Assembly: GCF_018131005.1 (NCBI RefSeq)
Contig: NZ_JAFCJK010000002.1
Coordinates: forward strand, 964,463-1,028,462
Reading direction: 5' to 3'
Length of the DNA: 64,000 nucleotides
Origin: Bradyrhizobium lablabi
GTDB lineage: Bacteria; Pseudomonadota; Alphaproteobacteria; Rhizobiales; Xanthobacteraceae
The first letter of the stretch is position 1, and each line of letters starts with the position of its first letter. A program made the position numbers and the translations under genes. The notes beneath the pieces were generated by a model, which saw only the letters and a list, made by a program, of their open reading frames with translations, ran no database searches and had not been told where the DNA came from. Positions 42,905-57,880 of this stretch are shown piece by piece.

Positions 42905-43402
42905 TCAGCCGGCGAATTTTGCCTTCAGGCTAGCGGCGACCGATGGCGGCACGAATGCGGAAAAATCGCCGCCCATCTGCGCGATTTGGCGGACCAGTGT
43001 GGCGGTGATCGGGCGGACTGCAACCGAGGCCGGAACGAACACGGTATGGACCTCGGGCGCCATCGCCTCATTCATGCCGGCGAGCTGCATTTCGTAATCG
43101 AGGTCGGTACCGTCGCGTAAACCGCGAATCATAAGCCCTGCGCCCGCCGCCCGCGCCGCGGTCACGGTCAGGTTGTCATAGGTTGTGCAATCGAAGGCGC
43201 AGCCGGCCTTCTGGGCTATCGGCCCGAATACCTCGCGGACCATTTCAAGCCGCTCGTCGGTCGAGAACAGCGGTTTCTTGCCGGAATGGACGCCGATGGC
43301 CACGATCAGGCGGTCGCACAGGAAAACAGCCTGGCTCACCACGTCCAGGTGACCGTTGGTGACGGGGTCGAAGGAGCCGGGATAAAGCGCGACACGGGGC
43401 AT
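42905..43402 (-). CDS. coaD: phosphopantetheine adenylyltransferase
   Basis: 165 residues from the Met at 43402 (family-typical [20 protein letters not shown]). The T/H-x-G-H nucleotidyl-transfer motif is [26 protein letters not shown] carries the ISST-like substrate loop in a variant form. It makes dephospho-CoA from phosphopantetheine and ATP. It heads the run coaD, cyclophilin, TonB-like protein, cyclophilin. Confidence 0.95.
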   Translation of the reverse strand: MPRVALYPGSFDPVTNGHLDVVSQAVFLCDRLIVAIGVHSGKKPLFSTDERLEMVREVFGPIAQKAGCAFDCTTYDNLTVTAARAAGAGLMIRGLRDGTDLDYEMQLAGMNEAMAPEVHTVFVPASVAVRPITATLVRQIAQMGGDFSAFVPPSVAASLKAKFAG

Positions 43403-43668
43403 AAGCCCCCCTCTATCCTGCCTCGCCCTCTCCGGCAAGCCAGCCCGGTACCGTTAGGCCCCGAGCGCCCAGTTCTCACGGTCGATGAACCAGTCCTGGG
43501 ATGCCAGCATCCACCGGTCGAATGTTTCGTCGCCCGGGCCCCACGAAACCAAACCAGAGAGGAACGAAACCATTTTCCGGCATGGCGAAGACGTCGGGAA
43601 ACTTGCGCCCGGTACCTCTGCCGCAACGAAAACGACGGGCCGGCAGGGCCCGATGACAGGGGACCGTT
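43403..43668. other. intergenic, no gene seen
   Basis: Divergent gap between coaD and the small secreted-protein gene. An AGGGGA site lies just before the start at 43669. Confidence 0.35.
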
Positions 43669-43926
43669 ATGATCAAGGCACTTTCCGCTATTGCCATTGC
43701 TGCGTTTGTTGCCGGCGCGTTGACCGTTCTTCCCGGCTTCGCCCCGCAGGTTGAAGCCAGCACGCCGCAGCCGCTGGCCAAGGGCGACCGCCTCGACATC
43801 CGTACCGCCGGCAAGGACTGCTCCCAGCAGGCCTGGCCCAATTTCGAGGCATCGTGCCTGCGGACCGTAGGTTCTAATTCGACCGTCCGTGAAGTCCGCC
43901 TCGTCACCGCCAACCGCACGCCATAG
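43669..43926 (+). CDS. small secreted protein, hypothetical
   Basis: 85 residues. Signal peptide (IKALSAIAIAAFVAGALTVL), cut near VEAS, then LAKGDRLDIRTAGKDCSQQA, WPNFEASCLRT with a Cys pair and a short basic tail. Small periplasmic proteins with the D-C-x-x-Q-x-W-P-N-x-x-x-x-C-L motif are common in Bradyrhizobium. Function unknown. Confidence 0.65.
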   Translation: MIKALSAIAIAAFVAGALTVLPGFAPQVEASTPQPLAKGDRLDIRTAGKDCSQQAWPNFEASCLRTVGSNSTVREVRLVTANRTP

Positions 43927-44038
43927 CGGCGAGCACTTTCACGCAAATCCCATGGTAATTTGCGACGTCCCGTCGCAGAGTATGGTCTGACGCGCCCCCC
44001 GGATGCCCGGCGGGTGTAAGGCAGCCGGGGGATCGCAC

Positions 44039-45952
44039 GTGACCAGTACGCCCGCCATCGCCTCCTCCGGTCATCATCCAAGCCCGCTTCCGTTTGCCGC
44101 GACGCTCGGTGCCCTCGGCGTCGTGTACGGCGACATCGGCACCAGCCCGCTCTACGCGTTGAAGGAAGCGGCCAGGGCCGCAGCCCATGGCGGAGCGATC
44201 ACCCACGACGCCGTCCTCGGCGTGGTCTCGCTGATCCTGTGGGCGCTGATCCTGATCATCTCCCTCAAATATGCCATGCTGATCCTGCGTGCGGACAATC
44301 GCGGCGAAGGCGGTATCGTCGCCCTGCTCGCCTTGCTCTCGGCGCGCAACGCGCAGCCTGGCACCTGGCGGGCGCAGCTCCTCATCGTAGGGCTGATCGG
44401 CGCCGCCCTGCTCTACGGCGACGGCGCGATCACACCGGCGATCTCTGTGCTGTCGGCCATCGAAGGTTTAAAGGTCGATGCGCCGTCACTGGCGCCCGCG
44501 GTGGTGCCGATCACCATCGTTATCCTGGTCGGCCTGTTCGTGATGCAGAAGCAGGGCACCGGCTTCATCGGCCGCATCTTCGGCCCGGTGATGCTCGGCT
44601 GGTTCATCGTGCTCGCAGCGCTTGGTCTCCACGGCATCGTCAAGGCGCCGGCCGTGCTCGCCGCGCTCAGCCCGTTCTATGCCTTCGATTTCCTGATTCA
44701 CCAGAACTTCCATATCAGCTTCGCCATTCTCGGCGCCGCCTTCCTCGCCGTCACCGGCGGTGAAGCCATGTATGCGGACATGGGGCATTTCGGCCGTTTC
44801 CCGATCCGCCTCGCCTGGTTCGCAGTCTGCCTGCCCGCGCTGGTGCTGAACTACTTCGGCCAGGCTGCCCTTCTGATCACGGACCCGAGCGCGATCGACA
44901 ATCCGTTTTTCCAGCTTTCTCCTGACTGGGCGCATTACCCGCTCGTCCTGCTGTCGACGGTCGCTACTGTCATCGCCTCGCAGGCGATCATATCGGGCGT
45001 GTACTCGCTGACCCAGCAATCGATCCAGCTCGGCTTCCTGCCCCGCATGCATATCGAGCACACCGAAAGCGACGCGATCGGCCAGATCTACGTGCCGCTG
45101 GTGAACTGGCTGCTCGCCGCGGCGACGCTGGGTGCGGTGCTCACCTTCGGCAGCTCGGATGCGCTGGCCGGCGCCTATGGTATCGCCGTCTCGCTGCTGA
45201 TGGCGATCACAACGCTGCTCGCCGCATTGGTTGCGATCCAGTGGGGCTATTTGCCGATCCTCGTGATCGCTGTGAACGGCTTCTTCTTCATCATCGACGC
45301 GATCTTCTTCGCGGCGAATTCGACCAAGCTGTTCGAAGGCGGCTGGTTTCCGCTGCTGCTCGCCGCCGTCGTCGCATTCCTGATGCTGACGTGGCGCAGC
45401 GGCGTGAAGCTGGTCGAGAAGGCGCGGGCGAAGCTGCGCCAGCCGGAAGAGGATCTGATCGAGACAGCCGTCACCAGGTGCCACAGCCGGCTGCCGGGTA
45501 CGGCCATATTCCTCGCGTCAGCCCCCAAGGGGGTGCCGCTCGCGCTGACGCAGTTCGTCAAGCACAACCACGTCCTGCATCAACGCGTGCTGCTGGTCAC
45601 GGTGCAGATCGAGGAATCGCCGCGCATCTCGGACGAAGACCGTGCCGAGGTCCAGGAGATCACTCCAGGCATCATCCGTGTCATCCTGCGTTACGGCTTC
45701 ATGCAATATCCGACCATCTACGAGGGACTGAAGCTCGCGTGCCGCCAGGGCAAGTTGCCCGGCGTCCGTCTGACCGACGTCACCTACTTTATCGGCCGTG
45801 AGACCATCATTCCGCGCGAGGACATCCCGGGCATGTGGGTATGGCGGGAAGGACTGTTCGCGTTCCTGCAGCGCAACGCCGAGCGCACCGCCGCGTTTTT
45901 CGGCGTGCCTACTGGACAGGTCGTCGAATTCGGGACGGAGATCGAGATTTAA
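44039..45952 (+). CDS. kup: low-affinity potassium transporter Kup
   Basis: 637 residues from the GTG at 44039 (GGGGGA site upstream); an ATG at 44003 would add 12 residues. Twelve hydrophobic helices and a cytoplasmic tail. GALGVVYGDIGTSPLYALKE is the Kup/HAK/KT signature, followed by LRADNRGEGGIVALLALL, ALLYGDGAITPAISVLSAIE, VTGGEAMYADMGHFGRFPIR and the linker LTQQSIQLGFLPRM. It drives K+ uptake by proton symport. Confidence 0.93.
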   Translation: MTSTPAIASSGHHPSPLPFAATLGALGVVYGDIGTSPLYALKEAARAAAHGGAITHDAVLGVVSLILWALILIISLKYAMLILRADNRGEGGIVALLALLSARNAQPGTWRAQLLIVGLIGAALLYGDGAITPAISVLSAIEGLKVDAPSLAPAVVPITIVILVGLFVMQKQGTGFIGRIFGPVMLGWFIVLAALGLHGIVKAPAVLAALSPFYAFDFLIHQNFHISFAILGAAFLAVTGGEAMYADMGHFGRFPIRLAWFAVCLPALVLNYFGQAALLITDPSAIDNPFFQLSPDWAHYPLVLLSTVATVIASQAIISGVYSLTQQSIQLGFLPRMHIEHTESDAIGQIYVPLVNWLLAAATLGAVLTFGSSDALAGAYGIAVSLLMAITTLLAALVAIQWGYLPILVIAVNGFFFIIDAIFFAANSTKLFEGGWFPLLLAAVVAFLMLTWRSGVKLVEKARAKLRQPEEDLIETAVTRCHSRLPGTAIFLASAPKGVPLALTQFVKHNHVLHQRVLLVTVQIEESPRISDEDRAEVQEITPGIIRVILRYGFMQYPTIYEGLKLACRQGKLPGVRLTDVTYFIGRETIIPREDIPGMWVWREGLFAFLQRNAERTAAFFGVPTGQVVEFGTEIEI

Positions 45953-46013
45953 GCGGCACCCGAGCCATGGTGATGCAACTGAGTCAAACTATGGTTCCGG
46001 CCCCACCCTGATG

Positions 46014-46667
46014 CTACTCCGCATCTTTCGGTTTCTCGTGGGATGCGGGAGGCCGGCGCTTCGGTTTTGGAGACTTGGCGCGGGATCTTAGATTCGGAGT
46101 CCTTGGCGGAGCATGTTTGTACCGCCATGGCCGCCCTAGCACAAAAGAGTCGGTGAGGCTGAACGGGTTCGCTTGATCAGGGTTTATTATCCTATCCAGC
46201 TTCAGACAGATGGTCCCACAATCCAGCTGCATTGCTCTGAGTTCTTCAATCTCGAAGACCTCGAGTTCAGAGGAATGCAAATGTTTGGATATCAAGACAT
46301 TGGAGACAACCAGTTTGCCGTCAAAAAATGAAGCGCCCCTGTGAACGAGGCTATGGCGTCTCTTGCTGATTGCCACCAACTGAGTGAGGCAGTCATCTAT
46401 TACGGTTTGGTTCGACAATGGCGCGTTGTCGATCCGCATAAGCCGTCGAATGATCTCTGTGAGGTCAGGCAATCTCATGCCGCCGAATACGATCCTGGCC
46501 TTGTCGTCTGGCATTCCCGAAAGCTGGCGAACCAAGAGGTGTACCGCTGCCTCCGCATTTGCAAACGAGGTTACGAACCGACCAACGGCCTCGTAGTGAG
46601 GCGTATCCGGCCTAATCTCGGGAACTTGTCCTGGCTGTTCACCACCCAAATTATCAAGCAGCCCCAT
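46014..46667 (-). CDS. HEPN-like hypothetical protein
   Basis: 217 residues from the Met at 46667, chosen because GGAGG lies 10 bases upstream. A helical domain (YEAVGRFVTSFANAEAAVHL, then RQLSGMPDDKARIVFGGMRL and LPDLTEIIRRLMRI) ends in KRRHSLVHRG, an R-x4-H element like the HEPN RNase motif. After a charged helix, the tail is Pro/Lys/Arg-rich. HEPN proteins often act as RNases in toxin or defence systems; no partner is adjacent. The family assignment rests on one motif. Confidence 0.5.
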   Translation of the reverse strand: MGLLDNLGGEQPGQVPEIRPDTPHYEAVGRFVTSFANAEAAVHLLVRQLSGMPDDKARIVFGGMRLPDLTEIIRRLMRIDNAPLSNQTVIDDCLTQLVAISKRRHSLVHRGASFFDGKLVVSNVLISKHLHSSELEVFEIEELRAMQLDCGTICLKLDRIINPDQANPFSLTDSFVLGRPWRYKHAPPRTPNLRSRAKSPKPKRRPPASHEKPKDAE

Positions 46668-46861
46668 GGTTAAACCGCCTCCAATAAATTGAAGTTTATC
46701 CGCGCTGCCAAGGGCGGTGGTTAAGTTTAAGAGCACTCTGGAGTTCCCGTGCTGGATGGCCCGGGTCGGCAAACGCAACACCCTTAGCGGCCTTGCGCAA
46801 GAGCTTGAGCGCTCGTCAATCTAGACGGCGAACGAGGAGTGACGAATTGAAGCCGCCCCGA

Positions 46862-49588
<2,727 letters not shown>

Positions 49589-49790
49589 AGGGGAAATCCA
49601 GTCAGTTCTTGTCGGGAATCATATAGCCCATCGAGGGCCTGATAACCACCCTTGGGCGACCTGCAAAGCCGCTTTTTCCCTTCGCTTTTTCATGCACTTA
49701 TCGGCCGATAAGGCATTCCCGATGCGCCGCGGTTCGAGGAGCGAAAAATGGGTGGCGGGAAGCGCATGGAACCACCAGTTTGCTGTTCGC

Positions 49791-50189
49791 TTACTGCCCG
49801 AACACCACCGCATGCATGATCCGCCCGGGCACGAAGGTGAACAGCCCGGCGACGACCAATGCTCCGCAGAACATCGAGACCATCGTGATCTTGTGGCGGC
49901 GGACATTGCGCGTTCGCGCCGCCATCACGCCCGCCGCCAGCATGATCAGGGTGAAGATCGACAGCAGGTGAATCGGGCTCCAGGGGCCGATAAGGCGGAT
50001 CTGATGGATCCAGAATGAGCCCAGCGCCACCACCAGCATCAGGATCACCCAGATCCATCCGAGCGTCCGGTGCGGCAGCGTACCCTTGGGCGCAGCAAGC
50101 TGAACGGAGCCGAGCAAAAAGGCCGCCATTGCCGCAAACGCATGAAGCGGAATTGCAGGAGCGGCGTCGAGCAACGGCGCGAGGCTCAT
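49791..50189 (-). CDS. DUF2306-like inner-membrane protein
   Basis: 132 residues from the Met at 50189. Four transmembrane helices: PLHAFAAMAAFLLGSVQLA, TLGWIWVILMLVVALGSFWI, IHLLSIFTLIMLAAGVMAA and HKITMVSMFCGALVVAGLF. The layout with His residues before helices two and four resembles DUF2306 proteins. Function unknown. It lies downstream of ssb on the same strand. Confidence 0.7.
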   Translation of the reverse strand: MSLAPLLDAAPAIPLHAFAAMAAFLLGSVQLAAPKGTLPHRTLGWIWVILMLVVALGSFWIHQIRLIGPWSPIHLLSIFTLIMLAAGVMAARTRNVRRHKITMVSMFCGALVVAGLFTFVPGRIMHAVVFGQ

Positions 50190-50220
50190 GATGACAGCCC
50201 TCCGACAGTCGAAGCGCCGT

Positions 50221-50712
50221 TCAGAACGGGATGTCGTCGTCCATATCGCTGTTGCGGGAGTCCGCGGCCACGGCGCGGCGTGGCGCCGAACTGACCGGGC
50301 CGGCCGATCCGAAATCGCCGCCATTGTCATCGGAGAAGCTGCCACCCCCGCCACCGCCGCCCCGTCCGTCGAGCATGGTCAGGTTTGAGTTGAAGCCCTG
50401 CAGCACCACCTCGGTCGAGTATTTCTCGACCCCGCTCTGGTCGGTCCATTTGCGGGTTTGCAACTGGCCCTCGATGTACACCTTTGCGCCCTTCTTCAGG
50501 TATTGCTCGGCAACCTTGCAGAGGCCCTCGTTGAAGATCACGACGCGGTGCCACTCGGTCTTTTCCTTGCGCTCGCCAGTTCCCTTGTCGCGCCAGGTTT
50601 CCGAGGTTGCGATGGAAAGATTTGCGATCGGACGGCCATCCTGAGTCCGCCGGATTTCCGGATCCTTGCCGAGGTTTCCGACCAGGATCACCTTGTTCAC
50701 GCTTCCCGCCAT
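50221..50712 (-). CDS. ssb: single-stranded DNA-binding protein
   Basis: 163 residues from the Met at 50712 ([20 protein letters not shown]). OB fold: [60 protein letters not shown], then a Gly-rich linker and the acidic tip DMDDDIPF that recruits repair partners. A LexA box overlaps its likely promoter, so it is SOS-regulated. Confidence 0.96.
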   Translation of the reverse strand: MAGSVNKVILVGNLGKDPEIRRTQDGRPIANLSIATSETWRDKGTGERKEKTEWHRVVIFNEGLCKVAEQYLKKGAKVYIEGQLQTRKWTDQSGVEKYSTEVVLQGFNSNLTMLDGRGGGGGGGSFSDDNGGDFGSAGPVSSAPRRAVAADSRNSDMDDDIPF

Positions 50713-50748
50713 CGCTTCATCTCCACTCAAACCGGGCTGGCCGGACAT

Positions 50749-51152
50749 CGGCCACCGCTCTCAACCTTCGCCACTTACTGCAGGCGTCGCGAACGACCCT
50801 ATACGCCCACGCCGGCTCCCCGGCTGCGCCATCCACGGTCCTCTCACGGTTATCCACATATAGCATCGCGCGGGTCAGCGTTCCAGTTTTGTTCGCAACC
50901 GGCCGTAGCACGACCGGGAGCCTGGCTCAGTCGGCGTGTTCCCGCCAGGCACCCCGCCTAGCCATTCGCCCGCTTTGAAAAGACTAAAGAAATCATCGCG
51001 TTATTGGATCCGCACTTCTCCAGCGAGTGTGGTATTTGGGAGACGGCCTTTCCGGCTGAATCGGAGTATAGGCTACGCACTGGCGCGGGCGCTCGCGTCT
51101 GACAACCGCTTCGGGACCAACGAGAAGCGGACAAGGCCTGGAGACAGTCACG
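50749..51152. other. intergenic: ssb promoter on the minus strand, omp leader on the plus strand
   Basis: No gene. It contains the LexA box and promoter of ssb (50858-50894) and, near the right end, a GGAGA site for the first barrel gene. The middle 200 bases show nothing further. Confidence 0.5.
50858..50894 (-). promoter_or_regulatory. LexA box overlapping the ssb promoter
   Basis: On the minus strand: GAAC-AAAACTG-GAAC (50894-50880) is the alphaproteobacterial SOS box (GTTC-N7-GTTC on the plus strand). TGGAAC (50885-50880) serves as -35, a 16-base spacer follows, and CTATAT (50863-50858) is a typical rhizobial -10. LexA bound here would block ssb transcription until DNA damage. Confidence 0.75.
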
Positions 51153-51899
51153 ATGAAGAGGTTTTTGCTGGGTACCGTCGCGCTGGTTGCGCTAGCTGCG
51201 CCGGCCTCGGCTGCTGATCTTGCTGCGTATCCCTACACCAAGGCGCCTCCGGTAATCGCGGCGATTTATGACTGGAGCGGTATCTACGTCGGCGCCAACG
51301 GCGGCTGGGGTTCGAGCCACAATTGCTGGGACCAGGTCCCGGCCGGCGTGTTCGTCGGGTCGGACGGCTGCCACGACGCAACCGGCGGCGTGGCCGGTGG
51401 CCAGCTCGGTTATCGCTGGCAATCTGGCCTCTGGGTGTTCGGCCTCGAAGGACAGGGTAACTGGGCTGACCTGAAGGGCAGCAATGGCGCTCAGCTCTTC
51501 GCACCGGGCACCTTCACCAACCAGAGCAAGATCGAGGCGTTCGGCCTGCTCACGGGTCAGATCGGCTACGCCGCGAACAACGTGCTGCTCTACGTCAAGG
51601 GCGGTGCCGCGGTGACCGGCAATCGGTACCGCACGTTCTTCACGCCGACTGGCGCCCTCGTCGCCAGCGTTGACGATACCCGCTGGGGCGGCACCGTCGG
51701 CGCTGGCCTCGAATATGGCTTCGGTCCGAACTGGTCGGCGGCGATCGAATACGACCACCTCTTCATGGGCGACCGCACATATAACTTGACGACCGCGGGT
51801 GGTTTTCTCTTCAGCAACCAGCGTATCAACCAGGACGTCGACCTCGTCACTGTCCGCGTGAACTACAAGTGGGGCGGGCCGCCCATCGCGAAATACTGA
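51153..51899 (+). CDS. outer-membrane beta-barrel protein 1
   Basis: 248 residues. Signal peptide MKRFLLGTVALVALAAPASA, then the family opening DLAAYPYTKAPPVIAAIYDW and SGIYVGANGGWGSSHNCWDQ. Alternating aromatic strands follow, ending VNYKWGGPPIAKY with a C-terminal aromatic for BAM insertion. Resembles Omp25/Omp31-type eight-strand porin-like proteins. First of three tandem homologues, each with a terminator. Confidence 0.9.
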   Translation: MKRFLLGTVALVALAAPASAADLAAYPYTKAPPVIAAIYDWSGIYVGANGGWGSSHNCWDQVPAGVFVGSDGCHDATGGVAGGQLGYRWQSGLWVFGLEGQGNWADLKGSNGAQLFAPGTFTNQSKIEAFGLLTGQIGYAANNVLLYVKGGAAVTGNRYRTFFTPTGALVASVDDTRWGGTVGAGLEYGFGPNWSAAIEYDHLFMGDRTYNLTTAGGFLFSNQRINQDVDLVTVRVNYKWGGPPIAKY

Positions 51900-51927
51900 T
51901 CGCGACCGTTTCGCGCTCGAGTGGAAA

Positions 51928-51954
51928 AAGACCGGCCCGCGCGCCGGTCTTTTT
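51928..51954 (+). terminator. terminator after barrel gene 1
   Basis: AAGACCGGC pairs with GCCGGTCTT around CCGCGC, followed by TTTTG. Confidence 0.85.
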
Positions 51955-52160
51955 GTTGGATTTTCTATCAGAGCACAACCCACGGTCGTGGGACTCGCAA
52001 AGACGTTAAGCGGGGGTAAAAATGGAACCCGTTCAAGTTCTTGGCCGATGTGGCCACCGGGTGACAGCCCGCTCCCAGCGTGCGTGCTAGGGTTCTTGCG
52101 AAATAAAGAATCAAAAAGCAATTGCGCGGAATTTTTCAGAATCACGAAGGGGTGGACCCG
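51955..52160. other. leader region of barrel gene 2
   Basis: No gene seen. The region must hold the second barrel promoter, because a terminator precedes it. A GAAGGGGTGG stretch at 52144-52153 acts as the ribosome-binding site. Confidence 0.4.
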
Positions 52161-52931
52161 ATGAAGAAGTTACTGATGGTGACGGCCAGTGTATTGGCCT
52201 TTAGCGTTTCCTCCGCATACGCAGCTGATATGGGCGCACGTCCTTACACGAAGGCGCCACCGCCGCCGCCAGCGCCCGTTCTGATCTGGAACGGCTTCTA
52301 CCTCGGTGTCCAAGGTGGTGGTGGCTGGGGCAACAGCGATGAAACCTTCTTCCTGACGCCGAATTCGCCGGCGTTCCTTGGCAGTCAGTCATTCGACACC
52401 AGCGGCGGCTTCGCCGGCGGCGTGATCGGCTACAATTGGCAGATCGGGCAGACTGTCCTTGGCATCGAGGGTGACTATCACTGGGCCGACATCAGTGGCC
52501 GTTCGGCGATCATCAATATCGGCCCGCCGAACCTGCTTGACACCTACTTCACCCAGCTACGAAGCTTCGGCGACATCAAGGGCCGTCTTGGTTATGCGGC
52601 TGGTCCGGCGCTGTGGTTCATCAGTGGCGGCGCCGCGGTTGGCGAACTCCGGCACCGCTACGACGCTGCGTTGAACGGCGGCTTGGCCAACACTTTCGCC
52701 CAGACTGATACCCGCTGGGGTTGGACGGCTGGCGCCGGCGTGGAATACATGTTCACGCCAAACTGGTCGGGCAAGATCGAGTATAACTACATCGACCTCG
52801 GAAAGAGCACGATTCAGTACACCCCGCTCATCGCCAACCGTTCAGAGTTTAACGACACCTTCCATACGGTGAAGGTGGGTCTCAACTATCACTTCAACTG
52901 GACTAACCCGTACCCGGTCGCGAGGTACTGA
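52161..52931 (+). CDS. outer-membrane beta-barrel protein 2
   Basis: 256 residues from the Met at 52161. Signal peptide MKKLLMVTASVLAFSVSSAY then AADMGARPYTKAPPPPPAPV, the plug-like Pro-rich stretch, and IWNGFYLGVQGGGGWGNSDE. Ends HFNWTNPYPVARY. It shares the A-R/Y-P-Y-T-K-A-P start and the W-x-G-x-Y-[VL]-G motif with its neighbours. Probably a surface or pore protein. Confidence 0.9.
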   Translation: MKKLLMVTASVLAFSVSSAYAADMGARPYTKAPPPPPAPVLIWNGFYLGVQGGGGWGNSDETFFLTPNSPAFLGSQSFDTSGGFAGGVIGYNWQIGQTVLGIEGDYHWADISGRSAIINIGPPNLLDTYFTQLRSFGDIKGRLGYAAGPALWFISGGAAVGELRHRYDAALNGGLANTFAQTDTRWGWTAGAGVEYMFTPNWSGKIEYNYIDLGKSTIQYTPLIANRSEFNDTFHTVKVGLNYHFNWTNPYPVARY

Positions 52932-52952
52932 TCGCAGGTCCACAATTTGACG

Positions 52953-52982
52953 AAAAGGCCGGCCCAGTGCCGGCCTTTTTTG
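52953..52982 (+). terminator. terminator after barrel gene 2
   Basis: AAAAGGCCGGC pairs with GCCGGCCTTTTT around CCAGT. Confidence 0.88.
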
Positions 52983-53169
52983 TTGCCCGGAGGACATGTG
53001 TTCGAGCGAGCCAGCATCTGCTGACCCACATATTTGCGGCTGTTGTTGCCTTTCGGTGACGCAACTCTGGCGCATACCAGTGTAAAGCGCATGTCAGTTG
53101 GGCGAGGTGCCCGGCATCCGTTCACGGGGCTGAGCGGACAGCAAGAAAATCGAATTGGGGCTTTTTGAA

Positions 53170-53832
53170 ATGAAGAATGTTTTGCTGGCCTCCGCCGGCG
53201 TGTTTGCACTTGCAGCTTTTGCGCCAGCCATGGCGGCCGATATGGCGGCTGCTCCCTACAACAAGGCGCCGGTAGCTCCGGTCGCGATCTATAACTGGAC
53301 CGGCTTCTACATCGGCGGTTTCGGTGGCTATGCCAGCGAAGCCGCCTCCGGTACGCCGAAGGTGGAAGGCGGCTTCGGCGGCGGCACTGTCGGCTACAAC
53401 TGGCAGGCGAACAACATCGTGTTCGGCATCGAGGCCGACGCTGCCGGGGCCGACGTCAGCGCCTCGGCGACGGTGCTGGGCGTCACGGCATCGACCCGCG
53501 TTGACGCTCTGGGGACGGTTCGCGGCCGCCTCGGCATCGCTGTCAATCAGGTGCTGCTCTACGGCACAGGCGGCTTCGCCTGGATCGACAACAAGATCAG
53601 TGGCAGCGCGCTCGGCGTGACGGTTTCGGAAAGCCACACGCACACCGGCTGGACCGCCGGTGCGGGCATCGAGGCGTTCTTTGCTCCGCAATGGTCGATC
53701 AAGGGCGAGTACCTCTATCGCAGCCTGGGCAGCGAGGACTATTTCGGCGTTCCCTCCGGAACGCTCAACCTGCACAGCGGCCAGATCGGCGTGAACTATC
53801 ACTTCGGTGGTCCTGCCGTGGCGAGATACTGA
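53170..53832 (+). CDS. outer-membrane beta-barrel protein 3
   Basis: 220 residues from the Met at 53170. Signal peptide MKNVLLASAGVFALAAFAPA then MAADMAAAPYNKAPVAPVAI, YNWTGFYIGGFGGYASEAAS, central strands with FGIEADAAGADVSASATVLG, and the end GVNYHFGGPAVARY. Clear relative of barrels 1 and 2. Separated from barrel 2 by 238 bases and a terminator, so separately transcribed. Confidence 0.9.
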   Translation: MKNVLLASAGVFALAAFAPAMAADMAAAPYNKAPVAPVAIYNWTGFYIGGFGGYASEAASGTPKVEGGFGGGTVGYNWQANNIVFGIEADAAGADVSASATVLGVTASTRVDALGTVRGRLGIAVNQVLLYGTGGFAWIDNKISGSALGVTVSESHTHTGWTAGAGIEAFFAPQWSIKGEYLYRSLGSEDYFGVPSGTLNLHSGQIGVNYHFGGPAVARY

Positions 53833-53857
53833 TCCTCACGTCCAATTGCGTCACTGG

Positions 53858-53885
53858 AAAGGGCCGGCCTCATGCCGGCCCTTTT
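53858..53885 (+). terminator. terminator after barrel gene 3
   Basis: AAAGGGCCGGC pairs with GCCGGCCCTTTT around CTCAT. Confidence 0.87.
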
Positions 53886-53973
53886 GCGTTGGCGGAACTG
53901 CCCTGCTGACGCCTGCTGCCATCGGCGAAACAATCCGTTGATGGAATCAACACGGCACTGGAAATCGGCGTGC

Positions 53974-53988
53974 GTTCTTCCTACGTTC
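53974..53988 (+). promoter_or_regulatory. LexA (SOS) box upstream of uvrA
   Basis: GTTC-TTCCTAC-GTTC, the alphaproteobacterial LexA consensus with the correct 7-base spacer, 92 bases before the uvrA start. Confidence 0.75.
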
Positions 53989-54079
53989 CAGTCCTCACAC
54001 AGCCATCGGCGCAATGTCCCCTTGTCCGGCGATGCGCGCCCAGATACAGCGCAAGCACCACGCGCCTGGAATTGCCTCT

Positions 54080-57055
<2,976 letters not shown>

Positions 57056-57088
57056 CCGCGTACAGGGATAAGAGCAACAAGACAGAAT

Positions 57089-57748
57089 ATGAGCCCGCCT
57101 CGGGCATTGCCCTACTCCCTCGCGATCTTCGATCTCGACGGCACGCTGGTCGACAGCTTTCCGTGGTTCCTGCACACCATCAACGATGTTGCCGATCGCT
57201 TTGGCTTTCGCCGCGTCGCCGATGAGGATGTCGAGCAACTGCGCCACGCCCCGACGCGCGAAATCCTTGGCCATCTCCAGGTGCCGCCGTGGAAGCTTCC
57301 GATCATCGCCAGATATATGCGGCGGCTGAAGGCCGAGCACGCAGCAGATATTCCGCTGTTCAGCGGCGTGGAGACCATGGTGCGGACGCTGACCGCGAAT
57401 GGCGTACGATTGGCGCTGGTGTCGTCCGACAGCGAAGCCAACGCGCGGCAGAAGCTCGGCGACCTCGCTTCGCTGTTCTCCCATTTCGACTGCGCGGCTT
57501 CGCTGTTCGGCAAGCCTGCAAAATTCCGCCGCGTCGTCAGGCGCGCGGGCGTGGACTTAGGCCAGGTGATCGCGATCGGCGACGAGGTCCGCGACATCGA
57601 GGCGGCCCGCGCGGTCGGGATCGCCTGCGGCGCCGTCTGCTGGGGCTACGCCGCGCCGGCGGCGCTGCGGGCGCATGGACCTGATCTCACATTCGAGCGG
57701 ATCGGCGATATTGTGGATGAGTTGTGTCGGGTATCCTCGAAGGCCTGA
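57089..57748 (+). CDS. HAD-superfamily hydrolase (phosphoglycolate-phosphatase-like)
   Basis: 219 residues. Motif I LAIFDLDGTLVDSF, a cap domain, motif II LALVSSD, motif III Lys in GKPAKFRR and motif IV VIAIGDEVRDIEAARAVG. Acts on a small phosphate ester with Asp nucleophile and Mg2+. 33 bases after uvrA and probably co-transcribed. Confidence 0.88.
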   Translation: MSPPRALPYSLAIFDLDGTLVDSFPWFLHTINDVADRFGFRRVADEDVEQLRHAPTREILGHLQVPPWKLPIIARYMRRLKAEHAADIPLFSGVETMVRTLTANGVRLALVSSDSEANARQKLGDLASLFSHFDCAASLFGKPAKFRRVVRRAGVDLGQVIAIGDEVRDIEAARAVGIACGAVCWGYAAPAALRAHGPDLTFERIGDIVDELCRVSSKA

Positions 57749-57757
57749 AGGAACCAA

Positions 57758-57859
57758 GCCGTCACGGCGCGCGTAGGATTGGCAAAGCGTAGTCCGCCGC
57801 TGTTCCTCCGGCGAGACCGGCGGGTACACTTCGCTGACCCGCCGCCCTACGAACCACGC
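57758..57859. repeat. dispersed GC-rich repeat
   Basis: GCGTAGGATTGGCAAAGCG at the left and CTGACCCGCCGCCCTACGA at the right form imperfect inverted ends, resembling a scattered intergenic family (CGTAGGGTGGGCAAAG ... CCCACCCTACG) found in this group. Confidence 0.4.
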
Positions 57860-57880
57860 AGGATCCAGGGAGGAGCCGAC

